This document shows, piece after piece, positions 22,735 through 34,159 of a stretch of DNA of 64,000 nt. A program made the translations under genes and the position numbers. The stretch comes from Epiperipatus broadwayi (Eukaryota; Onychophora; Udeonychophora; Euonychophora; Peripatidae): positions 58,001-122,000 of the forward strand of contig JAQFVV010000230.1 in the NCBI GenBank assembly GCA_028023455.1, written 5' to 3'. The notes beneath the pieces were generated by a model that saw nothing but the letters and a program-made list of their open reading frames with translations, was not told the DNA's origin and searched no databases. Numbering within the stretch: the stretch's first letter is position 1; each line of letters starts with the position of its first letter.

Positions 22735-24380
22735 TTATTTATTGATGCTAAGCTCTTGGCTAAAGAAAATAGTTCTAAACTAGAAAATAATTCAAAAACA
22801 ACAAACCAGGATTTATATGAAATAGATATTTTTAATAAATATTAAACTAACGCATATATATATTACAAAAGATTAAGAAAACGCATGTATATTTTACCAA
22901 CTAGTTTCACGCTTAGGACAATATTGTTTATTTACTAAGACTTGGGAATTTGTTGTATAAAATCCCCTCTATCACTCATTTAATAAATATAATTTTACAG
23001 ATACAATTTTATAGTGTTTTATAACTTGTGAGGAGTTAATAAGCTAATACAAGAAAACTTTGCTACGGAACGTCGTGGATGCCGGAAATAAATATAAAAG
23101 ATCGTGACAGTTTTAACAGTAAATGGTTTAGTTGATAACGGGCAAAATATATGATTTCAATCATGCATTTCTTAGGAGAACCATTATTTATACTTTTATT
23201 CGCATTGTTTGGCAAAGACGTCTTTTAGAAATAAGAAACAAACAATGCGCTTTATTTACTAGAGTAAGTTATGCAATCATTAATATAAATTAGATTTACG
23301 TCTATGGGAATCGATAATGCTTTTTTAAACGAAAGCAGTTTTAAGATCAACATACTGAACTATTTTACGAAATAAATCATTTTCTTACTAGCATACGTTA
23401 AATAAATCTGTCCTTCATGGCGATTGTGGATATTTTATCATTTTAAAGCATATTTGAAAAACGAACTTAGATTTGATATGTCCGTGCATTCTGGCAGAGC
23501 GATATCGAAAGAGGGTCTGGGTTTGAGAGCCCAGAATCTGGATGCACTGTATTCTGCAGCACATAATATCATATCCCTCATAAACTTTACGTTTCACAGG
23601 AGGGGGGTCCCTGATTACGAACGATTTTGAAAGGTAGGACGGGAGCTTCATGCTTCTGATGCCCCAATGACAAAGCAATCGAGAAATGGAAAGATAAAAT
23701 ATCAGAATAAAAGAAAATGTGTATGCCAACAACGTTTATATAATCTTATAATATTATTTCAATTTTGGAAATGGTCTAACCTCTTGCGCAATAACCTGTT
23801 TCCAATTCTGAGTCATTTAACAAATCTTAATGAATAATAACTTTTATTTATAATATTAAACTAGCAAAATTTATATTTAAGTTCGATTCCCAGATATGTA
23901 TTAATTAAAGAATTAGCCCTCCGGGCGATGGTAAGAAAAGGTAGAATTTTATATTAGGTGTCGCAATCTTTTGTAATGGCAACTAAACAACAAAGTAAAA
24001 TAAGCATCCACAATAAAATACTTTTAGATATACAACCAACCTAGCGAATGATTTCTATTTTAAATAAACAAATGAATATATTTTTACTAATGAATTTAAT
24101 TAAAGTTGCGAGGTTGACTAATACTGACATATTAGAGAAAATAATATAGATATTAAACAAAATAAGTTGTATATATTTAATTGAGCCGCATATAGTATAT
24201 AAACATAAATTGAGCATGAAAGCAAACCTATATTTAGAATTACATAATTATTAAAAAAGATTATAGAGAGAGAGTTTACGAGCCAAACTAGCAAAACATC
24301 ATAAATGGATCTACGAATTAATTTAGATACAAATTATGTGAATGTTCGTATTAAAGGCAGTTCTAAATTACATGATTTTA
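22735..24380. other. CpG-containing low-repeat region with two weak open frames
   Basis: Compared with the rest of the window this stretch has more CpG (for example near 23060-23110 and 23480-23610) and none of the repeat families listed here. Overlapping frames occupy 23424-23630 (plus, 68 codons) and 23415-23732 (minus, 105 codons). The minus peptide starts MLAYTFSFILIFYLS, which looks like a signal peptide or membrane anchor. A gaaaggtaggac sequence at 23628 could be a splice donor on the plus strand. No family is recognised and neither strand is favoured. It could hold an exon or a regulatory region. Confidence 0.3.
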
Positions 24381-24384
24381 CCTA

Positions 24385-24740
24385 AGATATCAGCATAGCA
24401 GCAGGTTGGTTGGCAATTCTACATCATCTCATATGGCCGGTCAGCTGGAATTTTGACGGCTGGTAGACAGTCCTTCAAGAGGAGAAGAAAAAGGTGAAAA
24501 GAGTCCCCTACTCACTCTTCATCACGCAGAACTTGTGTTGGCTTCTTAAAAGTAATTAAACTCAACTGACTAAACACTCTTCTGAACTCAACTAAAACTG
24601 AAAGTCTAAAAACTGACTTCCTTTGTTCTGTGGTTCCTTTTATAACATTTTAATACCGCCTAGAATGCAATTTCATATACCAACCCTATCTCTATAATCC
24701 CTTTACAAACAACATTTAATTAACATGTTTTTTTTTTTAA
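24385..24740. other. Unidentified less AT-rich block
   Basis: The part at 24395-24560 (ggttggttggcaattctac, ggccggtcagctggaa) is GC-richer than its flanks, but no frame or family is recognised. Confidence 0.25.
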
Positions 24741-24834
24741 ATGTCATAGCATCGGCCAGGACGCGAACCGCAACCCGGGCAACTGCCTGCAAGTGCAAGG
24801 TAGTCGCGCTGACCTCTCGACCACCAATGCAAGA
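24735..24834 (-). repeat. tRNA-like retrocopy with poly-A tail
   Basis: On the minus strand a seven-base acceptor-like stem pairs GCATTGG with CCGATGC. It encloses a D-arm-like stem (GTCG/CGAC) and a B box, GGTTCGCGTCC. The T-arm and anticodon stems carry mismatches, and the body is about 82 nt. The acceptor end is followed by ten bases and a run of about 12 A (T in the given strand). Both sides carry an aacatgtt-aatt sequence that may be a target duplication (about 24715-24730 and 24836-24853). This is a minimal tRNA-derived retrosequence, not a working tRNA. Confidence 0.6.
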
Positions 24835-24862
24835 CAATTAACAACATGTTTTTATACAGATA

Positions 24863-25008
24863 AGGCTCGAAATACCATTTTTAGCTATTTTAAATCATTC
24901 GACAACAACTGATAAACGATTTGTTGTCGATCTTAATTGCGATTGACAATTTTAATTAAAGGCAACAAGCTGAATTTAAACAAAGATTATTTTAGTATTT
25001 CGAGCCTC
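24863..25008. repeat. Inverted repeat with perfect 13-bp ends
   Basis: aggctcgaaatac (about 24864) and gtatttcgagcct (about 24995) are exact inverted copies about 118 bp apart. Content between is AT-rich with ttgttgtcgatc. It could be a tiny non-autonomous transposon or regulatory hairpin; no target duplication was confirmed. Confidence 0.45.
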
Positions 25009-25361
25009 CCCATTTTCTTTGTTATTACATTCCAATAGTTTAATTAAATACTTTAAATCAAAATACATATAGAGATAACAAAAAAAAATTTACAATTATA
25101 TAAAGAAAATGTTTAGTTGTCAGCAATAAACATTAATAACATTATTGCTTCATTCATATATATATATACGCATCATGCACACTGCTGTTTTATTTTACTA
25201 AATAAAAATTAATTTTACTAATCTTTCTAATGATTCGGCATACAGTGTGTGAGTGAATAGCATATATTTATAGCAAGGTCTGAATTGCGGACCCTTAGGA
25301 GGTTAGTATAGATGGTGAAACATGAAGCATCAATGATGATTAGACATCGATTGCTTCAATA

Positions 25362-25400
25362 TATAGTGAGTTTTGCCTGTTTTAACTCTCCTTATTTATA
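25362..25400 (+). repeat. Terminal scrap of family HB1
   Basis: tatatagtgagttttgcctg followed by ttttaac matches the tail-side segment of HB1 at 22085. The next bases, tctccttatttat, also occur beside the 21.6-kb copy. Confidence 0.6.
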
Positions 25401-25539
25401 TGTTAATAAGCCCATTACATCATAACAGTTATATATATATATATACAGATTCATATAATTTATGTAATGTTCAGTTTTATTATTTTCAGAAATTGAATAT
25501 CTTATGAACCCCCAACCAATAAATAATTCAATTTCTTGT

Positions 25540-25660
25540 TTAATTGCTTTGCTTTGTTTGATGAAGGGGTAGAGTGCCCATATTCTGGATCGAAAGATTG
25601 TTGGATTGATTCCAGTTCTGGTACTTCTGGCCCTCAAACTTTCTACGAATCCAAGCAATA
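25540..25660 (+). repeat. SINE family 1 copy, diverged
   Basis: A-box-like gatgaaggggtagagtgccc, gattgattccagttctgg as a B-box region, then gtacttctggccctcaaac and tccaagcaataaatccattt, matching the family body. The overlapping 128-codon minus frame is a shadow. Confidence 0.5.
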
Positions 25661-26039
25661 AATCCATTTGATTGTGTTTGTTGTTATTGTTATTTGCGTT
25701 ATCTAAAAGTTTTAAAGAAATGCTTTTTATGCTAGTAGGCTGCTTATTTTTTGATCGGCTACATATTGTGATAGACAATGATTCAAGAATTTTTAGCTCA
25801 TAAGTTTTCCCCTCTTACCATTGCATTAAATCAAGCACAACATTACCGTAATTAAGATATAGATTTTGTGACTGATTAAAAGGAAATTAATTGAACACTT
25901 TGCAGTGAAGTGTGCTGTCTTGACATAAAGTCAGTTTTTATTATTCTATATGAATTTAAAGTTCTACACTAACAATCATTCTGTATATTATTTTAGGAAA
26001 GTACTAGACTCCATTCTTTAATTTTATGATTTCCTTTCC

Positions 26040-27045
26040 AAGAAGCATTTATGCAAATACATACTGGCTTGCAATATTATAGACTCATACTTGTTTGAAA
26101 GTATGTTACAGATTTGCATTTCTGATTGATTACTGTAATATCATCCTTGTTGCTTTCGACCATTATTGACCCATTGCAGGATGAAGTTTAATCTAATTTT
26201 TCTGTTTCATAGCTTTTTTTTATCCATATTACACTAACAAATTTCCTTATTTCAGCCATCCATTATCATCTCTTCTTCTAGTAATATGTCAACCCAGATT
26301 TATTTCAATTTTTGATTATTTCAATGATGCCAGTCATACCCATTTATTTTTTCTCTTAAATATTTTGCTTTAGATCCCTTTTTATTACTTCCAATATACA
26401 TATTTCTATGCTTTGTTGAATGGTGTGAAACTTATATATTGCTCTTTTGTCCATAAATAAGAACTAGTAAAACACATCTATTAAAAGACATATTTTCTTT
26501 TAATATTAAATTATTTTTACCAAAAGCAATCCATCTAATAATCTGTAAAACAGCTGTTGTATATGTTAGTGGTTGGAATATTTTCTTCATGCATGAGAGA
26601 TTGTAAAAGGGAATCCAAATTCCCTGCCCTAAATGTCATGATTTGATGATATTATTGTGACCAAAAATACATTCTTGAAAATCAAGTGATAGTCTTTCTA
26701 ATTAACTAAATAACATTCAGATCAATAGTTGATCTGATGTCTTAAATCTCTGGTCCATTTGATAACAATAGTTGCACATAAAATACAGAGTGAAAGAGGT
26801 GTAGTATAGACTTTGTGGATAAAGTTTGACTTAGAATATAAATAAATGGGTTGTTTTAGCATATTGATCAGGTATTTTAAATCTCTGGCCTGTTTGATAA
26901 GAATGTTTGCACTTGAAATCCATATATAGAGGAAAAGAAGTAGTCTAAGTTTTAGATTGGATATTGGCTTCCAATATTACACATTCATATTTTCTTGAGG
27001 GTATGCTATATATTAAGATTTCAGACTGATTATAATAATGTATAT
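26040..27045. repeat. Diverged direct repeat, about 100 bp, 890 bp apart
   Basis: 26060-26150 (ggcttgcaatattatagact, catacttgtttga, agtatgttacagattt) recurs at 26948-27040 (ggcttccaatattacacatt, catattttcttga, ggtatgctatatatt). Similar repeated lines lie at 26735-26790 and 26870-26910 (ttaaatctctggtccatttg / ggcctgtttg), so the whole block may be an old tandem duplication interrupted by the RTE fragment. Confidence 0.5.
26150..26462 (-). pseudogene. RTE-type LINE 3' fragment
   Basis: The minus strand ends in FILQWVNNG, equivalent to FILQWIDNG at 6.1 kb. Upstream scraps follow the same order: SNI-VSHHSTKHRNMYIGSN, GYDWHH, WVDILLEEE. Many stops. It retains roughly 300 bp and is about as decayed as the 1-kb copy. 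Confidence 0.65.
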
Positions 27046-27204
27046 GCATAGTATTGTTTATTATATATATATATATCAGAAATAAATTATGGGAGAAAAA
27101 AGTCATAAACAATGATTTATGACATTTATTTTAACTAATTAAAATTCAGATTAATTATCTAACAAAAAGTTTATTTTTTTACACTTGCTTCCAAGTATAC
27201 AAAT

Positions 27205-27275
27205 AATAATAATAAGGCAGAGGAAATTGTGAACGCTCTGATGAAGACTGCTGGACAGTCGAAACTGTCAGGAAA
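27205..27275 (+). ncRNA. Hammerhead ribozyme motif, PLE type
   Basis: CUGAUGA at 27238-27244, an extra A, then a perfect five-pair stem II GACUG/CAGUC (27246-27250 with 27256-27260) closed by CUGGA, GAAA at 27261-27264, and ACUGUC with predicted cleavage after C27269. Only about two stem I pairs (cu with ag) are evident, so activity may be weak. Stem II, loop and core match the 16.2-kb motif while flanks differ. An extra A at this position is known from a viroid hammerhead, so it does not rule out function. Confidence 0.65.
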
Positions 27276-27365
27276 ATAAAGAAGTTATATTAAAAAAAAA
27301 ATTGCATTATAGTGTATATGAGAGGAGTTATTATAAGCAATATATATATAAAATAATAATCAATA

Positions 27366-27545
27366 AATAATATTTACTAAGGCTGTAAACCTTAAGAATA
27401 TGCGCGTGAAAATGCGATGGTAGGGACTTCTACAGGTCTTAACCACAAGCTGTCCCTACCTTCGCATTTTCACGCGCATATTCTTAAGGTTTACAGCCTT
27501 AGTAAATATTACTGTAATCAATATACGTTTAAATAAATTTATAAT
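27366..27545. repeat. Inverted-repeat element, family H3 (copy 2, near-perfect palindrome)
   Basis: Arms 27366-27426 and 27449-27521 match almost base for base (cgcgtgaaaatgcg / cgcattttcacgcg inside them). The short centre cttctacaggtcttaacc is present once. The right side continues to the family 3' end, gtttaaataaatttataata. Confidence 0.85.
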
Positions 27546-28530
27546 AATCAGTAAAATAATAATCTCATGAACTTAATTTAAAACTTTCCATGAGTAATAA
27601 ATTTAAAATAAAAAATTACTTACTTCATCACAAAACTTTGATTTTGATTCAAAAAGTTATTTCAAAAACAAAATTTTCAAAAATATGTAATTATTTCTCA
27701 CCTTGCTAAAATCTACTTTTTTTAGATGCCGAATAATTAAATAAAACTTAAAAACATTTAATTAGTAAAAAATAATAATAATAATAAAATATAGAGACAC
27801 AATTGTTAAACTGCACTTATTTATTGTAGGGTTAGTCCTGGTACATATAGACATAGGTAGATGTATTGTAATTTTCTAAAAATAAAACTTGTATAGGAAC
27901 AAAAAGAAGAAGAAAAAAAATCAATATTTTGACATTTACAATTCTCTGGAGAGATTATTAAATTATTTCCATCTTCTGAAAAAAAAAAAAAAATTCCATC
28001 AAATAACTTTTTCTAATCAAATATGATTAATGACACTTTGAGAATACGACTGACAGGAAAGAAAAGATGAGGATACAACTTTGAAAAGCAGGTCACTTTT
28101 AAAAAGAAACATTAGAAAAGATGAAAGACACATATCTATTTTTTCAACTTAATCCTACATTTCCCGTTTTTAAATTATTCACAATTTTTATTATAAAATA
28201 ATTTCTCAAGGCATAAAATTTAAATATTTGCAGTCTAATCCAATTTCATTTTTAAAAAATAACAAAAAAAGACTGTCCAATTCCATCAACTAACTGTAAA
28301 ATAAACCAATTTAAAATAATCAAACATGAAACGGAAATATATTTTCAGACACCCAATGGGCATTAATACAAATGACAAATAAAGAGGCGTAAACTATAAC
28401 CATATTTTTGATTATATTATAATCAATGCATTAGTAACCATCTGATTTTTAACTTTTCGCTAAGAATAGCTAGCTATACACCAAAATAATCAGCTTGGAT
28501 CGCCATGAATCAATTACCTGGAATAAAAAA
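27546..28530. other. AT-rich stretch, no gene seen
   Basis: No repeat family or coding signal recognised. Several A-runs. Confidence 0.4.
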
Positions 28531-28534
28531 CCCA

Positions 28535-28622
28535 AGCCTAGTTTAAGATTCACAGGCCTGGGTTTAATCCTCAAGATCATGAACTTAGCAAATAAACATG
28601 CTGACTACTAAATTGTGAGCCC
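28535..28622 (-). repeat. Possible tRNA-derived SINE head
   Basis: The reverse strand reads ctcacaatttagtagtcagc as an A-box-like start and ggattaaaccc (complement near 28560-28570) as a B-box-like match about 45 bp on. Confidence 0.4.
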
Positions 28623-28624
28623 CC

Positions 28625-29880
28625 CTCAATATAGTTGTAATTAAATGATATTATACAATGATGTGATTATGTTAAACAAGATACAAAGACTCTAATCTCA
28701 TTCTATTATTTAATAAAATGTATATCCGTGGCAGGTTTGCAGTGCATTTCAAACAAAATATTTCCCTAAGGACACAACAATATGCTGTGGTAATGAACAA
28801 GAGTTTCTAAAATGAGGTTTTATGAATTTGAACATGGGCTTCATGGAGTAAGTTTATCCTGTTTGTGTTATAAACAATATCTCATAGACATTATAAAGAA
28901 TGTTAATCGTTTTCATTAGGAAAATATGATTAAAAATACAGAGACCTGCAATTAGATGCAGACTGAGGTATTTCAGAAAGAAAAGTTTCTGCAGAAGGTA
29001 AAAGGCAGCCTCATTAAATATCAAATAAATAAGTATTGGAGCATATTATGATTTGTAGTTCACAGGTTGCTTTGTATAATCATCACAAAACTCATCTGCA
29101 GTATATTATTGTCTATTTATATTTTACTCTTAGATGAAATAGCCATACTTATTTGCAAATGACTGTTGCTGATGATAGCAAAATTAAAGATAATTTAATT
29201 TTTATATAACAAAAACTAGGAAGGAATTGCTGTAAATATGAGTTTTAGTGAGAAGCTTTGGTTGTTGGACATTTTTAGCCAATCACAAGAAGTCTAATAC
29301 ATATTCAGATTATAAGTGGCAAATGGGAGGACAGGAATGGAATGCATTAGTAATTTTGAATTGGTTTCTCAAACTTCAACATGATTTTTATTTTCAAAAG
29401 ATTTGCCCTGACATACAGTACATGAATTAACTGATTTACCTTTTGCAATTTAAAATTATGATCATTTCAGTGCATGTTTATGCATATGAAAAATGCACGT
29501 TCACTCATTCATTTATTATTCTTCTGCTTAGGGCCAAGTTTACCTTTCATTTCTGAGAACTAGCTTACTTCTCCGAGACACTACAAACATTGAAGCATTT
29601 CATTTTTGTTTAACAAATGATGCAATAGAATCCCAGATTTCTATTTTCAAGTCTATAATAATGTTGAAACATTTTCTCTATCCAATAACAATTGTACAAT
29701 AAAATACTAGATCTCTATATTCAGGTTTAATATCTAAAAGTTTTACAAACTCTTGATGATTAGATGCTTGGGATTTTAATGTATTCATACTCATCATTTG
29801 ATAAAATAAGAGGTGTAACATTTCTAAATTTTATCGACATGGTACAAAAATTGTCTTCAAGAATATACTGCAAAATCATT
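28625..29880. other. No gene recognised
   Basis: AT-rich. The frames at 29248-29430 and 29764-29970 have no recognisable motifs; the latter runs into the H3 fragment. Confidence 0.4.
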
Positions 29881-29884
29881 GGAA

Positions 29885-29992
29885 GTGGGTTTCTTTTCTT
29901 CCATAGCGTAAGCTTGTGGTTAAGACCTATAGAGGTCCCTACCTTTGCATTTTCAAGTGCACATTCTTGAGGTTTATTGCCTTAGTAAATAC
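29885..29992 (+). repeat. Single copy of family H3
   Basis: One unpaired arm: tttcttttcttcc, gcgtaagcttgtggttaaga, cctatagaggtccctacc, gtttattgccttagtaaata. It extends further 5' than the inverted partners elsewhere and shows what the unduplicated element looks like. The 3' end is lost. Confidence 0.75.
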
Positions 29993-30354
29993 TAAAAGAA
30001 TATAATAATTTGTAATCAGTATGTATGTACACAATAATTCTTTGCCTATTTCTCAGAAATGTTGTAACAAGTCATTTGTAAATGGTGAAAATAGAAAATA
30101 AACATTTTACGATTTAAATCATTAATTTTCATTGATTGATAATTCAAGGAATCAACAAGACTTCTGTCAAACAATAAAGTAGGGATAAATAGGTTAGAAC
30201 AAGTACAACATACAAAATTTTAATTCGAGTTATTATTCTGGAGAGCTCCATGATATCTCATGACTAGCTTTGTATATTTCATGCTGTTAAATACTGTGGC
30301 AAATGCTTGTCACAATGTTACATTGCTAAACTGTTTGTATTATTATGTTCTGTG

Positions 30355-30478
30355 CTGGTTTGTGCAGTGATAGATTCTAGGGCCAAGGGCCATGACTCAG
30401 TCTTCAACTTTTTCTGTTCAGTTTTTTTTTAATAAACTCTTGAGCAGTAAAATGAGTGAATTATTTTTTATTCATGTT
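30355..30478 (+). repeat. SINE family 1 copy
   Basis: tggtttgtgcagtgatagat, a tctagggccaagggccatga stretch, actcagtcttcaactttttc, then taaactcttgagcagtaaaa. Box order and body match the other family members. Confidence 0.65.
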
Positions 30479-30734
30479 CTGTTATCTTGAAAGAGCTACT
30501 TCAAATTTCATCTCTTGCTTTATTTCTTTCATTGCTTATAGTAATGTCAGCAGACATTATCTAATTACTTTATTATAATTTGTTAAGTTTTTTTTTTTTT
30601 TTTAGAATTAATTCCGGTCATACCTGTATACAAGTATTATATAAATTGCTTTTTTAAATAGCTTACTGTAGACCAAAAGCTTCTCCCACAATATCTATAA
30701 AGGAATAGTGGACAGTGTTATTATTCATCAGGCC

Positions 30735-30890
30735 TCTAGCTAAGAATAGTTAGATACCCATTTATTGACCAATATTGGATGCTTGATTGAGTTATTTATA
30801 AACTGGCTATCTAAACCTGATTGGAACCTGAAATTTTATTTTTAAAGTTCCAGCCTGTATTCAAATCCTATTTTGTAATATGGCAAGCAG
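30735..30890 (+). repeat. SINE family 2 copy
   Basis: agttagatacccatttattg, accaatattggatgcttgat and gtattcaaatcct (B-box region) follow the order seen at 15110-15258. Confidence 0.5.
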
Positions 30891-30894
30891 ATGC

Positions 30895-31485
30895 ATTAAT
30901 ATTATTCCAATAAAGCCTTAATACACACTGACAGATCTCTGTGTGTAAATCTTTTAACTTTACTTAGAAAGAATGTTAATTACTAATTGTTTATAATGCA
31001 TATAATCAGGGGTACAAACATGGGTAAGAGGAGCCTTTGTGCAAGTTAAATTCCATAGAATATATCTATTAATTAAGAAAAAGGTTTTAACAAAAAATGT
31101 CTTGATAGCATTTTATTATGTAGTTTTAACTAGATTTGAAGTTTATATTTTGGCTAGGAATATATATGATAATGTCTAGCTTGATAAATGTTGAATGATA
31201 TCATTGATATATTTATCTAAAATGGATGATGTTAAAGTTATAAATTCAAATGTTTAATGTAGATTAAACTGTAATAATGTGATATTGATAAGTACTAAAT
31301 AAATGATGACCACATGTGTAAAAGATTGTAGTCTGGACTAAATGCTGGTTCAGCATGAATTGCTTCTTGGAGTCATTTCTCTTTTTCAGATGTCTTTATT
31401 CATGTTTTAAAATGTGGGACAGAGTGAAATTTTTTAAATACTAGTGGATAAAATAATATGAAATTGAATTATTCCATATGTAATA
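30895..31485. other. AT-rich stretch, no gene seen
   Basis: No feature recognised. Confidence 0.4.
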
Positions 31486-31496
31486 ATATATGAAAG

Positions 31497-31696
31497 CAAT
31501 CAACTCTTAAATAATATCATTAACAATCAACAATTTAAGTCTGTTGTCAAAGCAACCTCCTTTAATCAATAAAGATGAAATTATATCTTCATCTATAGTC
31601 TATATTTTTATGGTTATTGATTAAAGGAGGTTGCCTTGACAACAGATTGAGATTGTTGATTGTTAATGATATTGGCATTGTTTAAGTGTTGATTGG
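31497..31696. repeat. Hairpin element, family H1 (copy 2)
   Basis: Arms 31497-31572 and 31614-31696 pair end to end: gcaatcaactctta outside and cctcctttaatcaataa next to the loop. Interrupted only by small indels. The shared ggttgcctt-gacaacag block ties it to 6201-6315. Confidence 0.85.
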
Positions 31697-32214
31697 TTTC
31701 TTCTATTTACATTTAATACCTGTCTAGTTCTGAGCATTATTAGGTTTATATGTAATAATATATATGATATACATATTATTCTTTAACTGGGATTTAAAGC
31801 TTATGTCAAGAATAGGAATGATATAATAATCTCAAACTTTATGAATGATTAGTAATAATCATTAATCTATTTATCGGAAGTGGATGGTGTCAAAGTTGTG
31901 AGTGCAGAAAGTTTGATACTTGTAAATCAAAGTAATTATATTCCAAATATTAAATTTTATATCAAATCAAGTTTTAGCTTACTTCTTTTACAGCAGAAGA
32001 TATTGGCATTATCTTGTCTAGCAACAAATAAATAAGCATTAGTTTAGTTATTAGATAACCATATGGCATCTCAATACACTTCACTGATTGGTATTTATTT
32101 AATTAGGAGTTTGGTTCTACTATCTAATAATTATAAATATTAATTATTTTTCTTGGTACTTATGTATTAGTCTGGCACACACAGATACAGCAGTGCCAAT
32201 CAGTGCAAGCTAGA

Positions 32215-32505
32215 ACAATTAATGGATGCAGGGTTTGCGCATAAAGATCTAGGTACAGTGCTCTCACATCCAAGGCTCCTCACTGATGAAAGCCACAAGC
32301 TAGAAACTAGTTGGGGGATATTGGATGAGTAGGCACTAGATAGGGATTTTATGAACAAACCTTCCTGCATTCATTGATTACTCTGTCTTGCACTGAGTGG
32401 CACTACTGTATGGAGAGTTTTGCCTTTGTGAAAAACAGCTTGTGCAAGCATGAAGAATGGTGATCATGTGATGTTTGATGGTTTAATTAGTCTGGAAGTG
32501 ATGAA
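32215..32505 (+). repeat. Family HB1 copy with intact hammerhead core
   Basis: Starts about ttaatggatgcagggtttgc and runs through gctctcacatccaaggctcc, the core, attggatgagtaggcactag, ggcactactgtatggagag and ttttgcc to tgatgtttgatggttt. It is the only full, unpaired HB1 tail half here. Confidence 0.7.
32276..32320 (+). ncRNA. Hammerhead-like core, family HB1
   Basis: CUGAUGA at 32283-32289, one A, stem II AGC/GCU with a CACAA loop, an A, GAAA at 32303-32306, and self-complementary ACUAGU (32306-32311), which would form stem III between two copies. Predicted cleavage after U32312. Flank cuccuca pairs with gggggau at five positions, with a mismatch next to the cleavage site (sister copies have U there and pair). 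Stem II is short and flanked by A-A, so activity is uncertain. Confidence 0.5.
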
Positions 32506-33147
32506 AAACATCATGTGCAAATAAAAAGGAAACAAATTAATTTTTTAAATGAATATTAAATAATATTTTGATCAGGAGAAAGTTGGCAATCAAAATATTG
32601 GTTTCGCATAATTTTATGATTTAAAGTATACTGTGATGTCATGAAAAAATGCTGAGATGATTCATCGGACATCTGGAGAATGTATGGTGTACATGTGATT
32701 TATTGTCTAGCTTTAATTCCTTCCAAGTGAATTTTTTGAACGACTTTTTAATCCAATGATAGTGATTAAAATTTGGGAACTGCTAGCTACTAAAGTCAAT
32801 GCAGTTATCCACTCTAGTCATACATTGGAATAACTATCTGCAATAAATTTGTGCATGTAGCATGTTATCTCAAGAAAAATCAGAAATCCTACAAAAGTGA
32901 CGACTTGAAATCTGTCGGATATGAACATTTATCTTATATATATTATAATTTATGATAATTTTGAATGTTGTCTAATTAATTATAGCTACACTTTTATTTG
33001 CATTTTGCAGGACATAAAAAACTTCAATCTGCCCCAGTGATTATAGAAACAATCTTTTGCTTTTCTTTTTTAGTGGAATAAATGTATATTACTAAAAGTT
33101 TACTTGTTGCAACATCATTTCTTGCAAAAAAAAAAAATGTATACTGT

Positions 33148-33322
33148 ATATGTATTCGTTTATTTCTTGTAAATAAAGTTATAGGTCGCCATTTTGTATG
33201 AAATAAGGTTAGTTCTCATCATTTTTTCAATTAACTCGATTTGATTCAAAATATAATTACGTGTTTACTTGTTTATTTATTTTCACAAAATAAAATTATG
33301 TCACCATTTTGTCATCACTTAT
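33148..33322. repeat. Diverged direct repeat, about 110-bp spacing
   Basis: tgtttatt-tt, aataaagtta, gtcgccattttgt (33150-33200) recurs as tgtttatttatttt, aataaaatta, gtcaccattttgtc (33262-33315). Confidence 0.5.
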
Positions 33323-34014
33323 GAAAATCGATGGGATTAAGATCCCGTGCAGACATTATTTTATGAGATCACGAAATTCGAAAGTTAACTGCCAGATTAA
33401 TGCTTATGTGACATCTCACTGTCGGACCAATACATAAGTACCATTTTCTTTTTTTAAATTCAGTTATTTGTGTTTATAGTATATATTTTTTGCCTTTAGA
33501 TTTTTTTTTTAATATATAAGATCTTTTTCGACCGTCTCATTAGCCAAACATTAGTATATAATAAACCACGGTTTGTTGCTCTGGAGGTCACGTATTATTT
33601 GAGAAGCAAAGGGATAGGCTGAACAGAACAGTTCCATACAAATGGGAATTGTCCATACATTTTTAGTTTTTGAGGAAGCAACACTTTCTCTGAATCAAAT
33701 CTCATAGAGTATAATATATATATTTTAAAGTGTTGGAAAGCAATTCTGATTGCTATATAATAATAGGATTTGGAAATTGGAGAAATAAAAACACTTTAAT
33801 ATATTTTAGTTGTAAATTTTATGTCCAAATACGATTAATAAAATAATGCAATGCCCCTGGATTTTAAGATGTAGAGTCCGCAACTTTATCAATGCATGAC
33901 ATTCAAGCCAATAGGTTAGTGATAACAGTAAACAATAAAAGTTTTTTAAAAAAGGCAGCACTCATCAGGCTAGAAAGCTTCTGATTGGTTGTTTTCCATT
34001 TTTATTTTACCTTT

Positions 34015-34155
34015 TGGCTAAGAATAACTAGTTGGGTATCTGCTTATTGTATTAAATCTTGGAATTTGAACCCTAGGATTTTTAGGAGGAATTTGGCATA
34101 TAAGCAAGCAGTCATCCAATTATTGGTTGGTAAATGGATATCTAATTGTTTCCAC
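34015..34155 (-). repeat. SINE family 2 copy
   Basis: On the minus strand: tagatatccatttaccaacc, aataattggatg, then agggttcaaattcc as B box and agcagatacccaactagtta. This is the inverted counterpart of the 15.1- and 30.7-kb copies. Confidence 0.45.
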
Positions 34156-34159
34156 TAGA

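Noticed and set aside
23424-23732. Overlapping 68- and 105-codon frames as confirmed genes
   Set aside because: Neither strand has codon or homology support; kept only as a candidate region.
24749-24830. Functional tRNA gene
   Set aside because: T-arm and anticodon stems have mismatches, no clear anticodon in a seven-base loop, and it carries a poly-A tail like a retrocopy.
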